From: Methylobacteriaceae bacterium
GTDB lineage: Bacteria > Pseudomonadota > Alphaproteobacteria > Rhizobiales > Beijerinckiaceae
Assembly (NCBI GenBank): GCA_947444195.1
Contig: CANEZL010000002.1
Coordinates: 124,001 to 188,000, forward strand
Reading direction: 5' to 3'
Length of the DNA stretch: 64,000 bases
The first letter of the stretch is position 1, and each line of letters begins with the position of its first letter. Made by a program: the position numbers and the translations under genes. The notes beneath the pieces are model-generated. The model did no database searches and was not told the origin of the DNA. It was given only the letters and a program-made list of their open reading frames with translations. Below are positions 25,900 to 34,195 of this stretch, piece by piece.

Positions 25900-26433
25900 A
25901 TGGCCAAGGCCAAGCCCGTCGCCCGCCTCGGCAGCGACCGCCTCAACACGCCGACCGATCTCGATCCGAACGACGTCGCCAAGATCTCGGAGGGGCTCAC
26001 GGTCCTGCTGTCGGACCTCTTCGCCCTCTACATCAAGACCAAGAACTTCCACTGGCACGTGAGCGGGCCGAACTTCCGCGACTACCACCTGCTCCTCGAC
26101 GAGCAGTCGCAGCAGATCTTCGCGATCATCGATTCCGTGGGCGAGCGCGCCCGCAAGATCGGCGGCACCACCCTGCGCTCCATCGGGCAGGCCAAGTCCC
26201 TGGCCCGCGTGCAGGACAACGACGCCGATTACGTCGGGCCGCTCGACATGCTGAAGGAGCTGCGGGACGACAACAAGGCGCTCACCGCCAACATGCGCGA
26301 GCTGCACGAGATCACCGACGAGGCCAACGACGTCTCGACCACCAGCCTCCTGGAGGAGTGGATCGACCAGTCCGAGGAGCGCACGTGGTTCCTGTTCGAG
26401 GCCACCCGCAACGCGGAGGCCGGCGGCCACTGA
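25900..26433 (+). CDS. dps: Dps family DNA-binding ferritin-like protein
   Basis: Forms a 12-subunit shell that oxidises and stores iron with hydrogen peroxide and protects DNA under stress. The product is 177 aa with a four-helix bundle. The ferroxidase residues are visible in N-F-H-W-H-V-S-G-P-N-F-R (His) and D-Y-H-L-L-L-D-E-Q (Asp, Glu). The N-terminal tail is Lys-rich (M-A-K-A-K-P-V-A-R), compatible with DNA binding. GGAG lies about 7 bases before the ATG. It is single, and followed by a strong hairpin terminator shared with the converging mutT. Confidence 0.93.
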   Translation: MAKAKPVARLGSDRLNTPTDLDPNDVAKISEGLTVLLSDLFALYIKTKNFHWHVSGPNFRDYHLLLDEQSQQIFAIIDSVGERARKIGGTTLRSIGQAKSLARVQDNDADYVGPLDMLKELRDDNKALTANMRELHEITDEANDVSTTSLLEEWIDQSEERTWFLFEATRNAEAGGH

Positions 26434-26458
26434 GGCCACGGCATCGTCCGGTTCGCGA

Positions 26459-26485
26459 GGCCCCGCACCCCGGTGCGGGGCCTTC
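26459..26485. terminator. Hairpin terminator between dps and mutT
   Basis: A perfect 10-bp stem GGCCCCGCAC (26459-26468) / GTGCGGGGCC (26473-26482) with a CCCG loop, 26 bases after the dps stop and 9 before the mutT stop. The following T-run is short (TTC), so it may need Rho, but placement between convergent genes fits a bidirectional terminator. Confidence 0.7.
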
Positions 26486-26491
26486 GCGCGT

Positions 26492-26911
26492 TCAGGGGCC
26501 GAGCAGGTCCACGAGGAAGGGGATCAGGGGCAGGTCGGCCGGCGGCATGGCGAGGTCGCGCAGCGCCCCGGGCCGCACCCAGCGGAGCGCCTGCCCCTCC
26601 AGGGGGCGCGGTGTGCCCGACCAGCGTCGGCAGACGTAGAGCGGCATCAGGAGATGGAAGTCGTCGTAAGGGTGGCTCGCGAAGGTGAGGGGGGCGAGAC
26701 AGGGCTCCTCCACCGCCACCCCGATCTCCTCTGCGAGCTCGCGGATCAGCGTCGCCTCGGGCCGCTCGCCGGGCTCGACCTTGCCGCCGGGAAACTCCCA
26801 CAGCCCCGCGAGCTGCTTACCCGGCGGACGCTGGCTCACCAGCACGCGCCCGTCGCGGTCGACCAGGGCCACCGCGACGACGAGGAGGAGGCGCAGGGGC
26901 GGCGTGCTCAC
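26492..26911 (-). CDS. mutT: 8-oxo-dGTP diphosphatase (MutT-type Nudix)
   Basis: Hydrolyses oxidised guanine nucleotides so they are not incorporated into DNA. The product is 139 aa from a GTG start at 26911 whose GTGA overlaps the stop of the SIMPL gene. The Nudix box is complete: G-G-K-V-E-P-G-E-R-P-E-A-T-L-I-R-E-L then A-E-E-I-G-V at residues about 44-66. The Q-R-P-P-G-K-Q-L-A-G-L-W-E-F-P lead is diagnostic of MutT. It is last in an argJ-SIMPL-mutT unit; argJ followed by mutT is a usual pair in Rhizobiales. Confidence 0.93.
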   Translation of the reverse strand: MSTPPLRLLLVVAVALVDRDGRVLVSQRPPGKQLAGLWEFPGGKVEPGERPEATLIRELAEEIGVAVEEPCLAPLTFASHPYDDFHLLMPLYVCRRWSGTPRPLEGQALRWVRPGALRDLAMPPADLPLIPFLVDLLGP

Positions 26912-27624
26912 GGGAGGACCGCGAAGCTCGCCGTGACCTCGGCACTGGTCTGGATCGTGCCCGCCGCGAGCGGGACGCGGGGGTTGGCCTTGGCCGCCCG
27001 CGCGGCCATGGGGGCCGCCATGCGCAGGGCCTGCGGGCCGCCGCCGGGGGTGAGGCTGCACAGGGGCCCGAGCTTGGCGCCGGCCGCCTCGGCGATGCTG
27101 GCTGCGCGGGCGCGGGCATCCTTGGCCGCGGCCACCTGGAGCTCCGCCTCCAGCTTGGCCGGCTCGGTCAGCCCGAAGCCGACCGCGTCGATGCGGTTGG
27201 CGCCCGCATCGAGCGCCCGGCGCAGGAGCTCGCCGAGCCTTCCCATGTCGGCGAGGCGGACCGTGACCGCGTTCGTCGCCCGGTAGCCGTCCGGCTCGCT
27301 CGTGCTCGCGCCGCTCGGATGTATGACGGCGCGGGTCGATTGCTCCAGGGACACGGCGGCGGTGCCGATGTCACCGGGGGGCACGCCGAGTTCGCCGCCG
27401 AGCGCCATCACCCCGGCCACAGCCTTCGAGGCGGCGTCGAGGGCCGCGGCCGCGCTCGCAGCCTTGGTCTCGATCCCCACCGTGACCTCGGCGAAATCGG
27501 GCGCGCGCGCCGCCTCGGCGCGGCCGACCACGCTGATCAGGCGGGCGCAGGGCCCGTCCTCGGCCCGGGCCGGAAGGCCTGCGAGAGCGGCGGCGAGGGC
27601 GAGGGCCGCGCGCGCCAGCCTCAC
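26908..27624 (-). CDS. SIMPL-domain (DUF541) periplasmic protein
   Basis: A 238-residue exported protein. GTG start at 27624, overlapping the argJ stop as GTGA. Signal peptide ([16 protein letters not shown]) then a SIMPL/DUF541 domain: [19 protein letters not shown] and [11 protein letters not shown] are the conserved strands, and A-K-D-A-R-A-R-A lies in the helix. Members such as BP26/OMP28 of Brucella are periplasmic and form ring-shaped oligomers; roles are unclear. It is translationally coupled on both sides. Confidence 0.85.
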   Translation of the reverse strand: MRLARAALALAAALAGLPARAEDGPCARLISVVGRAEAARAPDFAEVTVGIETKAASAAAALDAASKAVAGVMALGGELGVPPGDIGTAAVSLEQSTRAVIHPSGASTSEPDGYRATNAVTVRLADMGRLGELLRRALDAGANRIDAVGFGLTEPAKLEAELQVAAAKDARARAASIAEAAGAKLGPLCSLTPGGGPQALRMAAPMAARAAKANPRVPLAAGTIQTSAEVTASFAVLP

Positions 27625-28871
27625 GAGCGATAATCCCCGTTGATCTCGACATAGGCCTTGGTCAGGTCGCAGGTCCAGACCCGCGCCCTGCCCTGGCCGA
27701 GGCCCAGATCGACCCGGATCAGGATGTCCGGCTCGCGCATCGCGGCGCTCGCCGCCGCCTCGCTGTAATCGGGGTCGCGGGCGCCGGCGACCGCCACGCG
27801 CACGTCGCCGAACCAGATCGCGAGGCGGTCGCGGTCGGCCGGCTCGCCGGCCTTGCCCACCGCCATCACCACCCGGCCCCAATTGGCGTCCTCGCCGGCC
27901 ACCGCGGTCTTCACCAGCGGCGAGTTGGCGATGGACATGGCGATGCGATGCGCCGAGGCGTCGTTCTCGGCGCCCTCCACCGCCACGGTGACGAACTTGC
28001 GCGCGCCCTCGCCGTCCTTGGCCACGAGCTGGGCGAGCTCGATCAGCAGGTCGTCGAGGGCCGCCTTGAAGCCGGCGAGCCGCGGGTCGGCGGCGTCGCT
28101 CACCGCCGCGTTGCCGGCCTGGCCGGTGGCGAACAGCATCAGGGTGTCGGAAGTCGAGGTGTCGCCGTCCACCGTGACGCAGTTGAAGCTCGTGTTCACG
28201 CCCGCCGCGAGGAGGGCCTGCGCCACGGGCTGGGGCAGGGCGGCGTCGGTGAAGACGAAGGAGAGCATCGTCGCCATGTCGGGGGCGATCATGCCCGCGC
28301 CCTTGGCGATGCCGTTGATCGTCACCGGCGTACCCGCGATCTCGGCCCGGCGCGTGGCGCGCTTCGGGAAGGTGTCGGTGGTCATGATGGCCTGCGCCGC
28401 GGCCGCCCAGGCCTCGGCGCCGTCCTCGGCGCGGGCGGCGCAGTCGGCGAGCACCCCCTCGAACTTGGCCGCGTCCAGCGGCTCGCCGATCACGCCGGTC
28501 GAGGCGATGAATACATCCGTCTCGGCGCAAGGCGCGGCGGCGGCGGCGATGCGGGCGGTGAGCGCCACCGAATCGCGGCCCCGCTGCCCGGTGAAGGCGT
28601 TGGCGTTGCCCGAATTGACCACGAGGGCGCGCGCCGCGCCGCCCTTCAGGGCTTCCCGGCACCAGTCGACGGGGGCGGAGGGGCATTTCGAGCGCGTGAA
28701 CACGCCGGCGGGCACGGTGCCCTCGGCGAGTCCGACATAGAGCACGTCGGTGCGGCCGGCGTAGCGGATGCCGGCCTGCGCGGTGGCGAGGCGGACGCCC
28801 GGCACCGGCGGCAGATCGGGCTGGCTGGCGGGGGCGAGGGGCGAGACGGGGGGCGGGCTTGCGGACGACAA
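27621..28871 (-). CDS. argJ: Glutamate N-acetyltransferase / N-acetylglutamate synthase
   Basis: Bifunctional ArgJ transfers acetyl from N-acetylornithine to glutamate (arginine pathway, cyclic route) and in many bacteria also makes N-acetylglutamate from acetyl-CoA. The product is about 416 aa. The proenzyme is cut autocatalytically before the nucleophilic Thr in A-P-D-M-A-T-M-L-S, visible near residue 190. [12 protein letters not shown] and the C-terminal [10 protein letters not shown] are conserved. A TTG at 28871 with GGAG 9 bases upstream is the best start; no ATG fits. It is first in an operon with SIMPL and mutT. Confidence 0.93.
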   Translation of the reverse strand: MSSASPPPVSPLAPASQPDLPPVPGVRLATAQAGIRYAGRTDVLYVGLAEGTVPAGVFTRSKCPSAPVDWCREALKGGAARALVVNSGNANAFTGQRGRDSVALTARIAAAAAPCAETDVFIASTGVIGEPLDAAKFEGVLADCAARAEDGAEAWAAAAQAIMTTDTFPKRATRRAEIAGTPVTINGIAKGAGMIAPDMATMLSFVFTDAALPQPVAQALLAAGVNTSFNCVTVDGDTSTSDTLMLFATGQAGNAAVSDAADPRLAGFKAALDDLLIELAQLVAKDGEGARKFVTVAVEGAENDASAHRIAMSIANSPLVKTAVAGEDANWGRVVMAVGKAGEPADRDRLAIWFGDVRVAVAGARDPDYSEAAASAAMREPDILIRVDLGLGQGRARVWTCDLTKAYVEINGDYRS

Positions 28872-29104
28872 GGGCTCGATCTCCGGCGGTTCGCGGCCGC
28901 GCGCGCGGCGCCGCGGTGTTGCCCCGCTCCGGCGGCCGGCGTCAACCGCTTCCCCGCGCGCTTCCCGCCGGCCCGCGTCCTGCGCGAGAGCCGCCGCGCC
29001 GCTCCACGGGGCAGGTTCGGCTCTCGGAGGAGGCCGTGGCCAATTGCGGCGTATCCAGGGCACGGGGCTTGTGCCGCTCGCGCATCTCGGCCTAGCATGC
29101 CGCA

Positions 29105-29587
29105 ATGCAACGCGAACACGAAGTCGAGCGCGGTATGCCGCGAGCCGTCATCGGATCCGCTGTCAGGAGGGCGGTCGCACCGCCGCGGGGCTGCTACCGC
29201 ACGCAGGTCCTCGTCGCCGGCCGCGACCTGCGCTGGAGCAGAAGGGTCAGCTCGGCGATCCGCGGGGTCGGCTATCAGGTCACGGCCTGCGACAACGGCC
29301 GCGACGCCCTCGCCGTGCTGGTGCTCGGCCTGCCCATCGACGTGCTGGTGATCGGCGCGGGGCTCGCGGGGCAGCCCGGCGGCGCGGGGCTCGCGGCCGA
29401 GGCCCGGGCACTGCGCCCCGGCCTGCGCATCGTCCTGACCCTGAACGATCCCGGCGAGACGCACCCGGACGATCTCGCCGGCCTGTTCCCGGAGGCGGTC
29501 ACCGTCGCCGAGGATCCCGCGGCCCCCGCCGTGGCGCGGGCCGTGCGGGCCGTGCTCTCTCCCTCCGACCCGGGTCTCCGGAACTGA
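29105..29587 (+). CDS. Receiver-like protein lacking the phospho-acceptor
   Basis: A 160-residue protein whose residues about 33-150 look like a response-regulator receiver fold: Q-V-L-V-A-G-R-D-L at strand 1, [14 protein letters not shown] for helix 1/strand 2, and I-D-V-L-V-I-G-A-G at strand 3. At the usual phosphorylation site, the Asp of the D-x-x-M-P-x-x-x-G pattern, the sequence reads G-A-G-L-A-G instead. It is therefore probably not phosphorylated. There is no output domain. A second ATG at 29135 is possible. It sits alone between argJ and a TetR gene. Confidence 0.6.
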   Translation: MQREHEVERGMPRAVIGSAVRRAVAPPRGCYRTQVLVAGRDLRWSRRVSSAIRGVGYQVTACDNGRDALAVLVLGLPIDVLVIGAGLAGQPGGAGLAAEARALRPGLRIVLTLNDPGETHPDDLAGLFPEAVTVAEDPAAPAVARAVRAVLSPSDPGLRN

Positions 29588-29608
29588 GAACCCGGGCGGC
29601 GCCCGCGC

Positions 29609-30382
29609 TCAGATCGCCGCCGCGGGGTCGCTCTCCTCGGACTCGTCCCGTTGCCGGTCGCGGCGGCTCGGGCGGCGCTCCAGCAGGGCGCGGCCGAGGG
29701 CGCGCAGGGGCGCGCTGAGGCGGCGGGCATCCTCCGCCCGCTCCATGAAGCGCTCGCCGTTGCGAAGCTCGCGGTCGAGGCGCGCCATGGTGCGCGCGAG
29801 CGCCGGATCGTCGTCCTCCAGCCAGGTCTCGGTCACCCGCCCGAAGGCGACGACGAGGCCCTGGAGCTTGATCCGGCCCAGCGGCCCCTCGCTGTCGATC
29901 CCGGCGGCTGCCAGCATGTAGCGGTGGGAGTTCAGGAACACGCCGTTCAGGGCGAGCAGCGAGAGCGGGTCGCCGCGCAGGGCGTAGGAGATCCGGCGCA
30001 GGGCGGGCTTGTAGGGCGCCATCGCGTCGAGGCGCCGCATCAGCACGTCGAACAGGCGCTCGCGGGCGGGCTCGTCGGCGAGGTCGGCCCCGTCCTCCGC
30101 CAGGACCTTGCGGTCGATGATGCGGGCGAGGCCGCCGAGGATGGCACCCTTGGACGGGTAGAGCTCGCGCAGTTCGGCCAGGCTCAGCCCTGCCTCGCGG
30201 GCGACGTCGCCGATCTCGATGTCGTTCCAGGGCTGCTCGGCCGCGAGCCGCATCAGCGCCTCGACGGCGGCCTCGCGCGGGGGCAGGCGGGGGCTGTCCG
30301 CGGAAGCCTCCGGCCGGGCGGTGTCCTTCGAGGGGGCCTTCGCGGCCGCCTTCGGGCGCTTGGGGCCTGCGCTCTCGGTCAT
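29609..30382 (-). CDS. TetR/AcrR-family transcriptional regulator
   Basis: A 257-residue DNA-binding regulator. The N-terminus (1-35) is Lys/Ala/Pro-rich and disordered. The HTH covers residues about 36-85, with A-A-V-E-A-L-M-R-L-A-A-E, I-G-D-V-A-R-E-A-G-L-S-L-A-E-L and Y-P-S-K-G-A-I-L-G-G-L matching TetR helix-turn-helix order. The ligand-binding C-terminal domain, of the type seen in COQ9/RpsU-divergent-like TetR proteins (D-V-L-M-R-R-L-D-A), is unassigned. The Arg/Glu-rich tail is unusual. The target is unknown; the patatin-like lipoprotein gene upstream runs in the same direction. Confidence 0.85.
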   Translation of the reverse strand: MTESAGPKRPKAAAKAPSKDTARPEASADSPRLPPREAAVEALMRLAAEQPWNDIEIGDVAREAGLSLAELRELYPSKGAILGGLARIIDRKVLAEDGADLADEPARERLFDVLMRRLDAMAPYKPALRRISYALRGDPLSLLALNGVFLNSHRYMLAAAGIDSEGPLGRIKLQGLVVAFGRVTETWLEDDDPALARTMARLDRELRNGERFMERAEDARRLSAPLRALGRALLERRPSRRDRQRDESEESDPAAAI

Positions 30383-30459
30383 CGGGTCTCCGCTCCCTGT
30401 TCGTGGTCGTCCGCGAATCTAGGAAGCGGGCGGGCGCTTTTCGAGCCGGCCGCGTCCCT

Positions 30460-31647
30460 TCAGCGCGTCGCGGCGGCCACGGCTTCCTTCACGATCGGCA
30501 CGGCGGGGATCGTGTTCTCCCAGAACCGGCCGGTGCGGCCCTTGGCGTAGCCGGCCTCGTAGAGGGCGCGCATGTAGCCCGTGTCGAAGCCGCGGGCGGC
30601 GGTCACGGTGGGCGCGGCATCGTCGATATAGGTGAGGTGGAAGCCGATCCGGTTGGCCCGGGCGAAGGCGTAGGTCGTGGTCAGCGTGGCCCGGCTGCGG
30701 GCGCGGCTCGCGGTGGTGAAGGAGCGCTCGACGATGGAGAGCGTGTTGTTCCTCGTCACGGCGAATTCGGGCTCCAGGCGGCCGTTGATGACCACGTAGA
30801 TGTCCGCCTTGCCGGCGGTGCGTAGCCGGCCGTCGCGCAGCAGCAGGGATTGCGGCAGGGTGAAGACCGGGGTCACCACCGAACCGTCCACGTGCATCTC
30901 CTGGAAGCCGGCCTCGCCGGCCCGCACGTCGATGAGCTGGGGCGGGAACACCGCGGGGACGCTGGCCGAGGCCGCCAGCACGTCGCGGAACAGGGCGACG
31001 GCGTTCGGCGCCCCGCTCGCGGCGATGGCGCCCATGTTCCAGATCACGGCGCGCTGCGAATCGAGGTTGGCGGTCACCACGAGGAGGCGGCGGCCCTTGG
31101 CATGCTCGGTCGCCACCGCGGCGAGCAGGTCCGGCGTCACGTAGCGGCCGATCAGGTCGCGCAGGCGGTCGTCCCCGAACAGGCCGGAGCCGAACAGCAC
31201 GTTGGTGATGTCGGGGGACTGCACCAGGGTCGCGGCCACGCCGCTGGTGTAGAACTCGGTGAGATAGGCGTCGTAGGCCGGGCCGAGGAAGGCGAAGGGC
31301 GCGATCAGCGCGCCCGTGCTCACGCCGGAGACCATCGTGAAGTCCGGCCGGGTGCCCGAGGCGGTCCAGCCGTTGAGCACGCCCGCCCCGTAGGCGCCGT
31401 CGCCGCCGCCCCCCGAGAGGGCGAGGTAGCTGAACCCCTTACGGTTCTGCTGCTGGGCGGCCAGCGTCGTGAAGGTCTCCACCGAGGCGTCGGAATAGAC
31501 GCGGGCCTCGGGGATGTTCGGCACCGTGGCGACGGCGGCCTGGGACGCGGTGTAGCTGGTGCGGGGCAGCGAGGCGCAGCCCGCCGCCTGACCGGCCAGG
31601 GCGAGCACGAGAAGGGCGCCGAAGCCCTTGGAACGACGCGTCGTCAT
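30460..31647 (-). CDS. Patatin-like phospholipase, lipoprotein
   Basis: A 395-residue protein. The signal sequence ends in a lipobox (A-G-Q-A-A-G-C, Cys near residue 24), so it is predicted to be lipid-anchored. The patatin catalytic pattern is complete: G-G-G-G-D-G-A-Y-G-A-G oxyanion loop near residue 80, G-V-S-T-G as the G-x-S-x-G nucleophile, and the dyad Asp in V-D-G-S. The hydrolase class (acyl hydrolase/phospholipase) follows from the family; the substrate is unknown. The ATG at 31647 starts M-T-T-R-R-S-K, a good n-region. It lies 77 bases upstream of the TetR gene, possibly one transcript. Confidence 0.87.
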   Translation of the reverse strand: MTTRRSKGFGALLVLALAGQAAGCASLPRTSYTASQAAVATVPNIPEARVYSDASVETFTTLAAQQQNRKGFSYLALSGGGGDGAYGAGVLNGWTASGTRPDFTMVSGVSTGALIAPFAFLGPAYDAYLTEFYTSGVAATLVQSPDITNVLFGSGLFGDDRLRDLIGRYVTPDLLAAVATEHAKGRRLLVVTANLDSQRAVIWNMGAIAASGAPNAVALFRDVLAASASVPAVFPPQLIDVRAGEAGFQEMHVDGSVVTPVFTLPQSLLLRDGRLRTAGKADIYVVINGRLEPEFAVTRNNTLSIVERSFTTASRARSRATLTTTYAFARANRIGFHLTYIDDAAPTVTAARGFDTGYMRALYEAGYAKGRTGRFWENTIPAVPIVKEAVAAATR

Positions 31648-31826
31648 CGACCTGTCTCGAGAAAGCGTGGCCGCGCCAGCGCGGCGTTTCGGATCAGACT
31701 TGGGCATCGGCGCCCCGCCGTCAATCGCGGGTGGGGCCGCCGCGCACGCTCCGCGCCGGGCTGTTGCAGCGGATCCTCGCCCCGGTGCCCGGTGGCGCGA
31801 GGGTTAATTTCACGTGAAACATCGCC

Positions 31827-33065
31827 TCAGCGGCGCGCGCCGGCCAAGCCCTTCAGGTCGAAGTCCGGGTCCGCCGCCTGTTCCGCCGTGAGCGGGGTGC
31901 CGGCCGCGATCAGCCGGCGGGCGATCATGTGGTCGGCGGCCCGGTTCACGGATTCCACAGCGGCGAGCCGGTCCCCGCGGAAGCGGAACACCGAGAACGC
32001 CTCCGCCGTGCCGCGCAGGACGCTCCGGTCGCCGGGGGCGCCGAGGCCGGCGATCTGGAGCTTGTAGGGGCCCTGGTCGCTCCAGAACCAGGGTACGGCG
32101 TCGTAGGCGGCGGGGCGGCCGGCGAGGCGCCCGGCGAGGCAGCGCGCCTGGTCGATGGCGTTCTGCACCGATTCGATCCGCACGGTGCCGTCGCCGGGCA
32201 GGCCGTGGGCGAAGCGGGTCGGGAAGCGCGCGCAGTCACCGATCGCCGCGATGTGCGGATCCTCTGTCGCCAGCATCGCGTCGACCCGGATGCCGTCCGC
32301 CACCGCCAGCCCGGCCTCGGCGGCGAGTTCCTGGTTCGGCAGCACGCCGATGCCGACGAGGACGAGGTCGGCGGCGATCTCCCGGCCGTCCGTCAGGAGC
32401 ACGCCGCGGGCGCGCCCGTCCGCGGCGAGGATCTCGGCGACGCCCGCCTCGAACAGGAACGCGATCCCGGCGGCGGCATGGGCCTCCCGGAAGAAGGCCC
32501 CCGTCTCGGGCGAGACCGCCCGCGCCATGGGCCGAGGTGCGGCCTCGACCACGCTGACGGCGAGGCCGCGGGCGGCGGCCACCGCCGCGAATTCGAGGCC
32601 GATGAAGCCGGCGCCCACCACGACCGCCCGCCGCGCCCCCGCGACCGCCTCCTTGAGGGCGTCGGCATCGGCGAGGTCGCGCAGCCGGTGCACGCCGGCC
32701 AGCGCCGCGCCGGGCACCGGCAGGGGCCGGTTGCGCGCGCCGGCGGCGAGGACGAGATGCGCGTAGGGGAGGGGACCCTCGGCCGTCAGGAGGCGCCGGC
32801 CGGCCCGGTCGATCCCCGTGGCCCGCAGGCCGGGGCGGTAGGCGATGCGGTGCTCGGCGAGGAAGGCGGCCGGGCGCAGGGCGAGCCCCCCAGCGTCCGT
32901 CTTGCCGGCGAGATAGGCCTTCGACAGGGGCGGGCGCTGGTAGGGCAGGCCGGGCTCGTCGCCCAGAAGGGTGATCGCCCCGGCAAAGCCGAGGTCCCGC
33001 AGGGAGGCCGCCGTCTGGAAGCCCGCCTGCCCGCCGCCGAGGACGACGATGCCGGGCTCGCTCAC
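31827..33065 (-). CDS. NAD(P)H-dependent ferredoxin reductase-type FAD protein
   Basis: A 412-residue flavoprotein of the putidaredoxin/rubredoxin-reductase type that moves electrons from NAD(P)H to a small iron-sulfur partner. FAD site G-G-G-Q-A-G-F-Q near residue 10, Y-Q-R-P-P-L-S-K near 42, NAD(P) site V-V-G-A-G-F-I-G-L-E near 150, and the second FAD motif A-I-G-D-C-A-R near 290. The GTG start at 33065 overlaps the stop of the LysR gene upstream (GTGA), so the two are co-translated. No ferredoxin or oxygenase gene is adjacent. The link to a CbbR-type regulator is unusual. Confidence 0.85.
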   Translation of the reverse strand: MSEPGIVVLGGGQAGFQTAASLRDLGFAGAITLLGDEPGLPYQRPPLSKAYLAGKTDAGGLALRPAAFLAEHRIAYRPGLRATGIDRAGRRLLTAEGPLPYAHLVLAAGARNRPLPVPGAALAGVHRLRDLADADALKEAVAGARRAVVVGAGFIGLEFAAVAAARGLAVSVVEAAPRPMARAVSPETGAFFREAHAAAGIAFLFEAGVAEILAADGRARGVLLTDGREIAADLVLVGIGVLPNQELAAEAGLAVADGIRVDAMLATEDPHIAAIGDCARFPTRFAHGLPGDGTVRIESVQNAIDQARCLAGRLAGRPAAYDAVPWFWSDQGPYKLQIAGLGAPGDRSVLRGTAEAFSVFRFRGDRLAAVESVNRAADHMIARRLIAAGTPLTAEQAADPDFDLKGLAGARR

Positions 33066-34000
33066 GGGACGACCCCGGTGCCCGCCGCATCGAGCTGCGG
33101 CAGGCAGCGCGCGCCCTCCGCCACGAGATAGTCCCAGAAGGCGGCGGCGGCGGGCCCGAGCACCTTGTCGGCCCGGCGCACCACGTACCAGTCGCGCCGG
33201 ACCGGCAGGCCCTGGATGTCGAGGAGGACGAGGCGCCCGGTCTCGACCTCCGCCGCGACCGTGTGGGCGGAGAGCAGCGCGATGCCGAGGCCCGCCATCA
33301 CCGCCTGCTTGATCGTCTCGTTCGAGCCGGTGTCGATGCCGAGCTTGGCCCGGCGGATGATGATGCCGCTGATGAACTCCTCGAATACCGTGCGCGTGCC
33401 CGAACCGTCCTCGCGCACGAAGAAGGCCTGCTCGGCCAGTTCCGTCTTCGGCACGTCGCGCCGGCCGGCCAGCGGGTGGCCGGGTGCGGCGATCAGCACG
33501 AGGGGGTGGGGCCCGAAGGTCTCGGCCTCGATGGCGAAGTCGCGCGGGGGCCGGCCCATGATGGCGAAGTCGATCTCGTAGTTGCGCAGGGCCTCCACCG
33601 TGTCGCCGCGGTTGCGCACGGAGAGGTTGATCTCGACGCCCGGATGCTGCTCGACGAAGCCGGCGATGGCCTGCGGGGCGAAGTACTTGGCGGTGGAGAC
33701 CACGCCGATGGCGACCCGGCCGCCCGCCCCGCCCTTCAGGGTGCGCAGGCGCTCGGCGCAGGTCTCCAGCACCGTGTTGATGCTGTCGATGGCCCACAGC
33801 ATCTCGCGGCCCGCATCGGTGGGCTTCAGGCCGTTCGGGGTGCGGTCGAACAGGAGCAGCCCGGCCTCCTCCTCCAGCTGGCGGATGCGGGCGTAGAGGG
33901 CGGCGGAGGTGACGTTGAGCTCCTGCGCCGCGCGCGTCATCGTGCCGAGCCGCGCCACGGCGGCCACTGCCTGAAGCTGCTTGAGGGACAGGTTGCGCAT
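33062..34000 (-). CDS. LysR-family regulator, CbbR/QscR-type
   Basis: A 312-residue LysR regulator. N-terminal winged HTH: L-K-Q-L-Q-A-V-A-A-V-A-R, M-T-R-A-A-Q-E-L-N-V-T-S-A-A-L and Y-A-R-I-R-Q-L-E (residues about 5-50). The effector domain has V-S-T-A-K-Y-F-A-P, which in CbbR proteins contacts a sugar-phosphate or nucleotide ligand. It is divergent from fbp-prk-rpe, the classical cbbR position. In Methylobacterium extorquens the CbbR homologue QscR controls serine-cycle genes in response to RuBP, so this could be cbbR or qscR; sequence alone cannot decide. A dyad CAAGA-N11-TCTTG lies in the shared promoter. Confidence 0.88.
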   Translation of the reverse strand: MRNLSLKQLQAVAAVARLGTMTRAAQELNVTSAALYARIRQLEEEAGLLLFDRTPNGLKPTDAGREMLWAIDSINTVLETCAERLRTLKGGAGGRVAIGVVSTAKYFAPQAIAGFVEQHPGVEINLSVRNRGDTVEALRNYEIDFAIMGRPPRDFAIEAETFGPHPLVLIAAPGHPLAGRRDVPKTELAEQAFFVREDGSGTRTVFEEFISGIIIRRAKLGIDTGSNETIKQAVMAGLGIALLSAHTVAAEVETGRLVLLDIQGLPVRRDWYVVRRADKVLGPAAAAFWDYLVAEGARCLPQLDAAGTGVVP

Positions 34001-34032
34001 GGGTCCGGTTCTAGTTTTTTTGTAAGCGGCCG

Positions 34033-34053
34033 CAAGATATTTTAGAATTCTTG
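34033..34053. promoter_or_regulatory. Candidate LysR operator between cbbR-type gene and fbp
   Basis: CAAGA (34033-34037) and TCTTG (34049-34053) are perfect inverted 5-base arms 11 bases apart, inside an AT-rich patch of the divergent promoter. LysR sites classically follow T-N11-A dyads. It lies 33 bases upstream of the LysR start codon, a usual place for autoregulation. Confidence 0.5.
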
Positions 34054-34195
34054 AGCGGCGCCGTCCCCGCCTCTGGCGGTTCCGCCGCCGCGCGCAGTAT
34101 CATCCGCGCGCGGCGGCGGTTAGAGCCTGTCCCGCATGGGCGCCGGGTCGACCCCCGCGCGCAGCACTCATTTTCGGGCAACGAGGGCGGTATCG

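Noticed and set aside
34136..34195. Earlier ATG for fbp adding 20 residues
   Set aside because: The extra residues look non-conserved and the frame from 34196 starts like other class I enzymes; kept only as an alternative.
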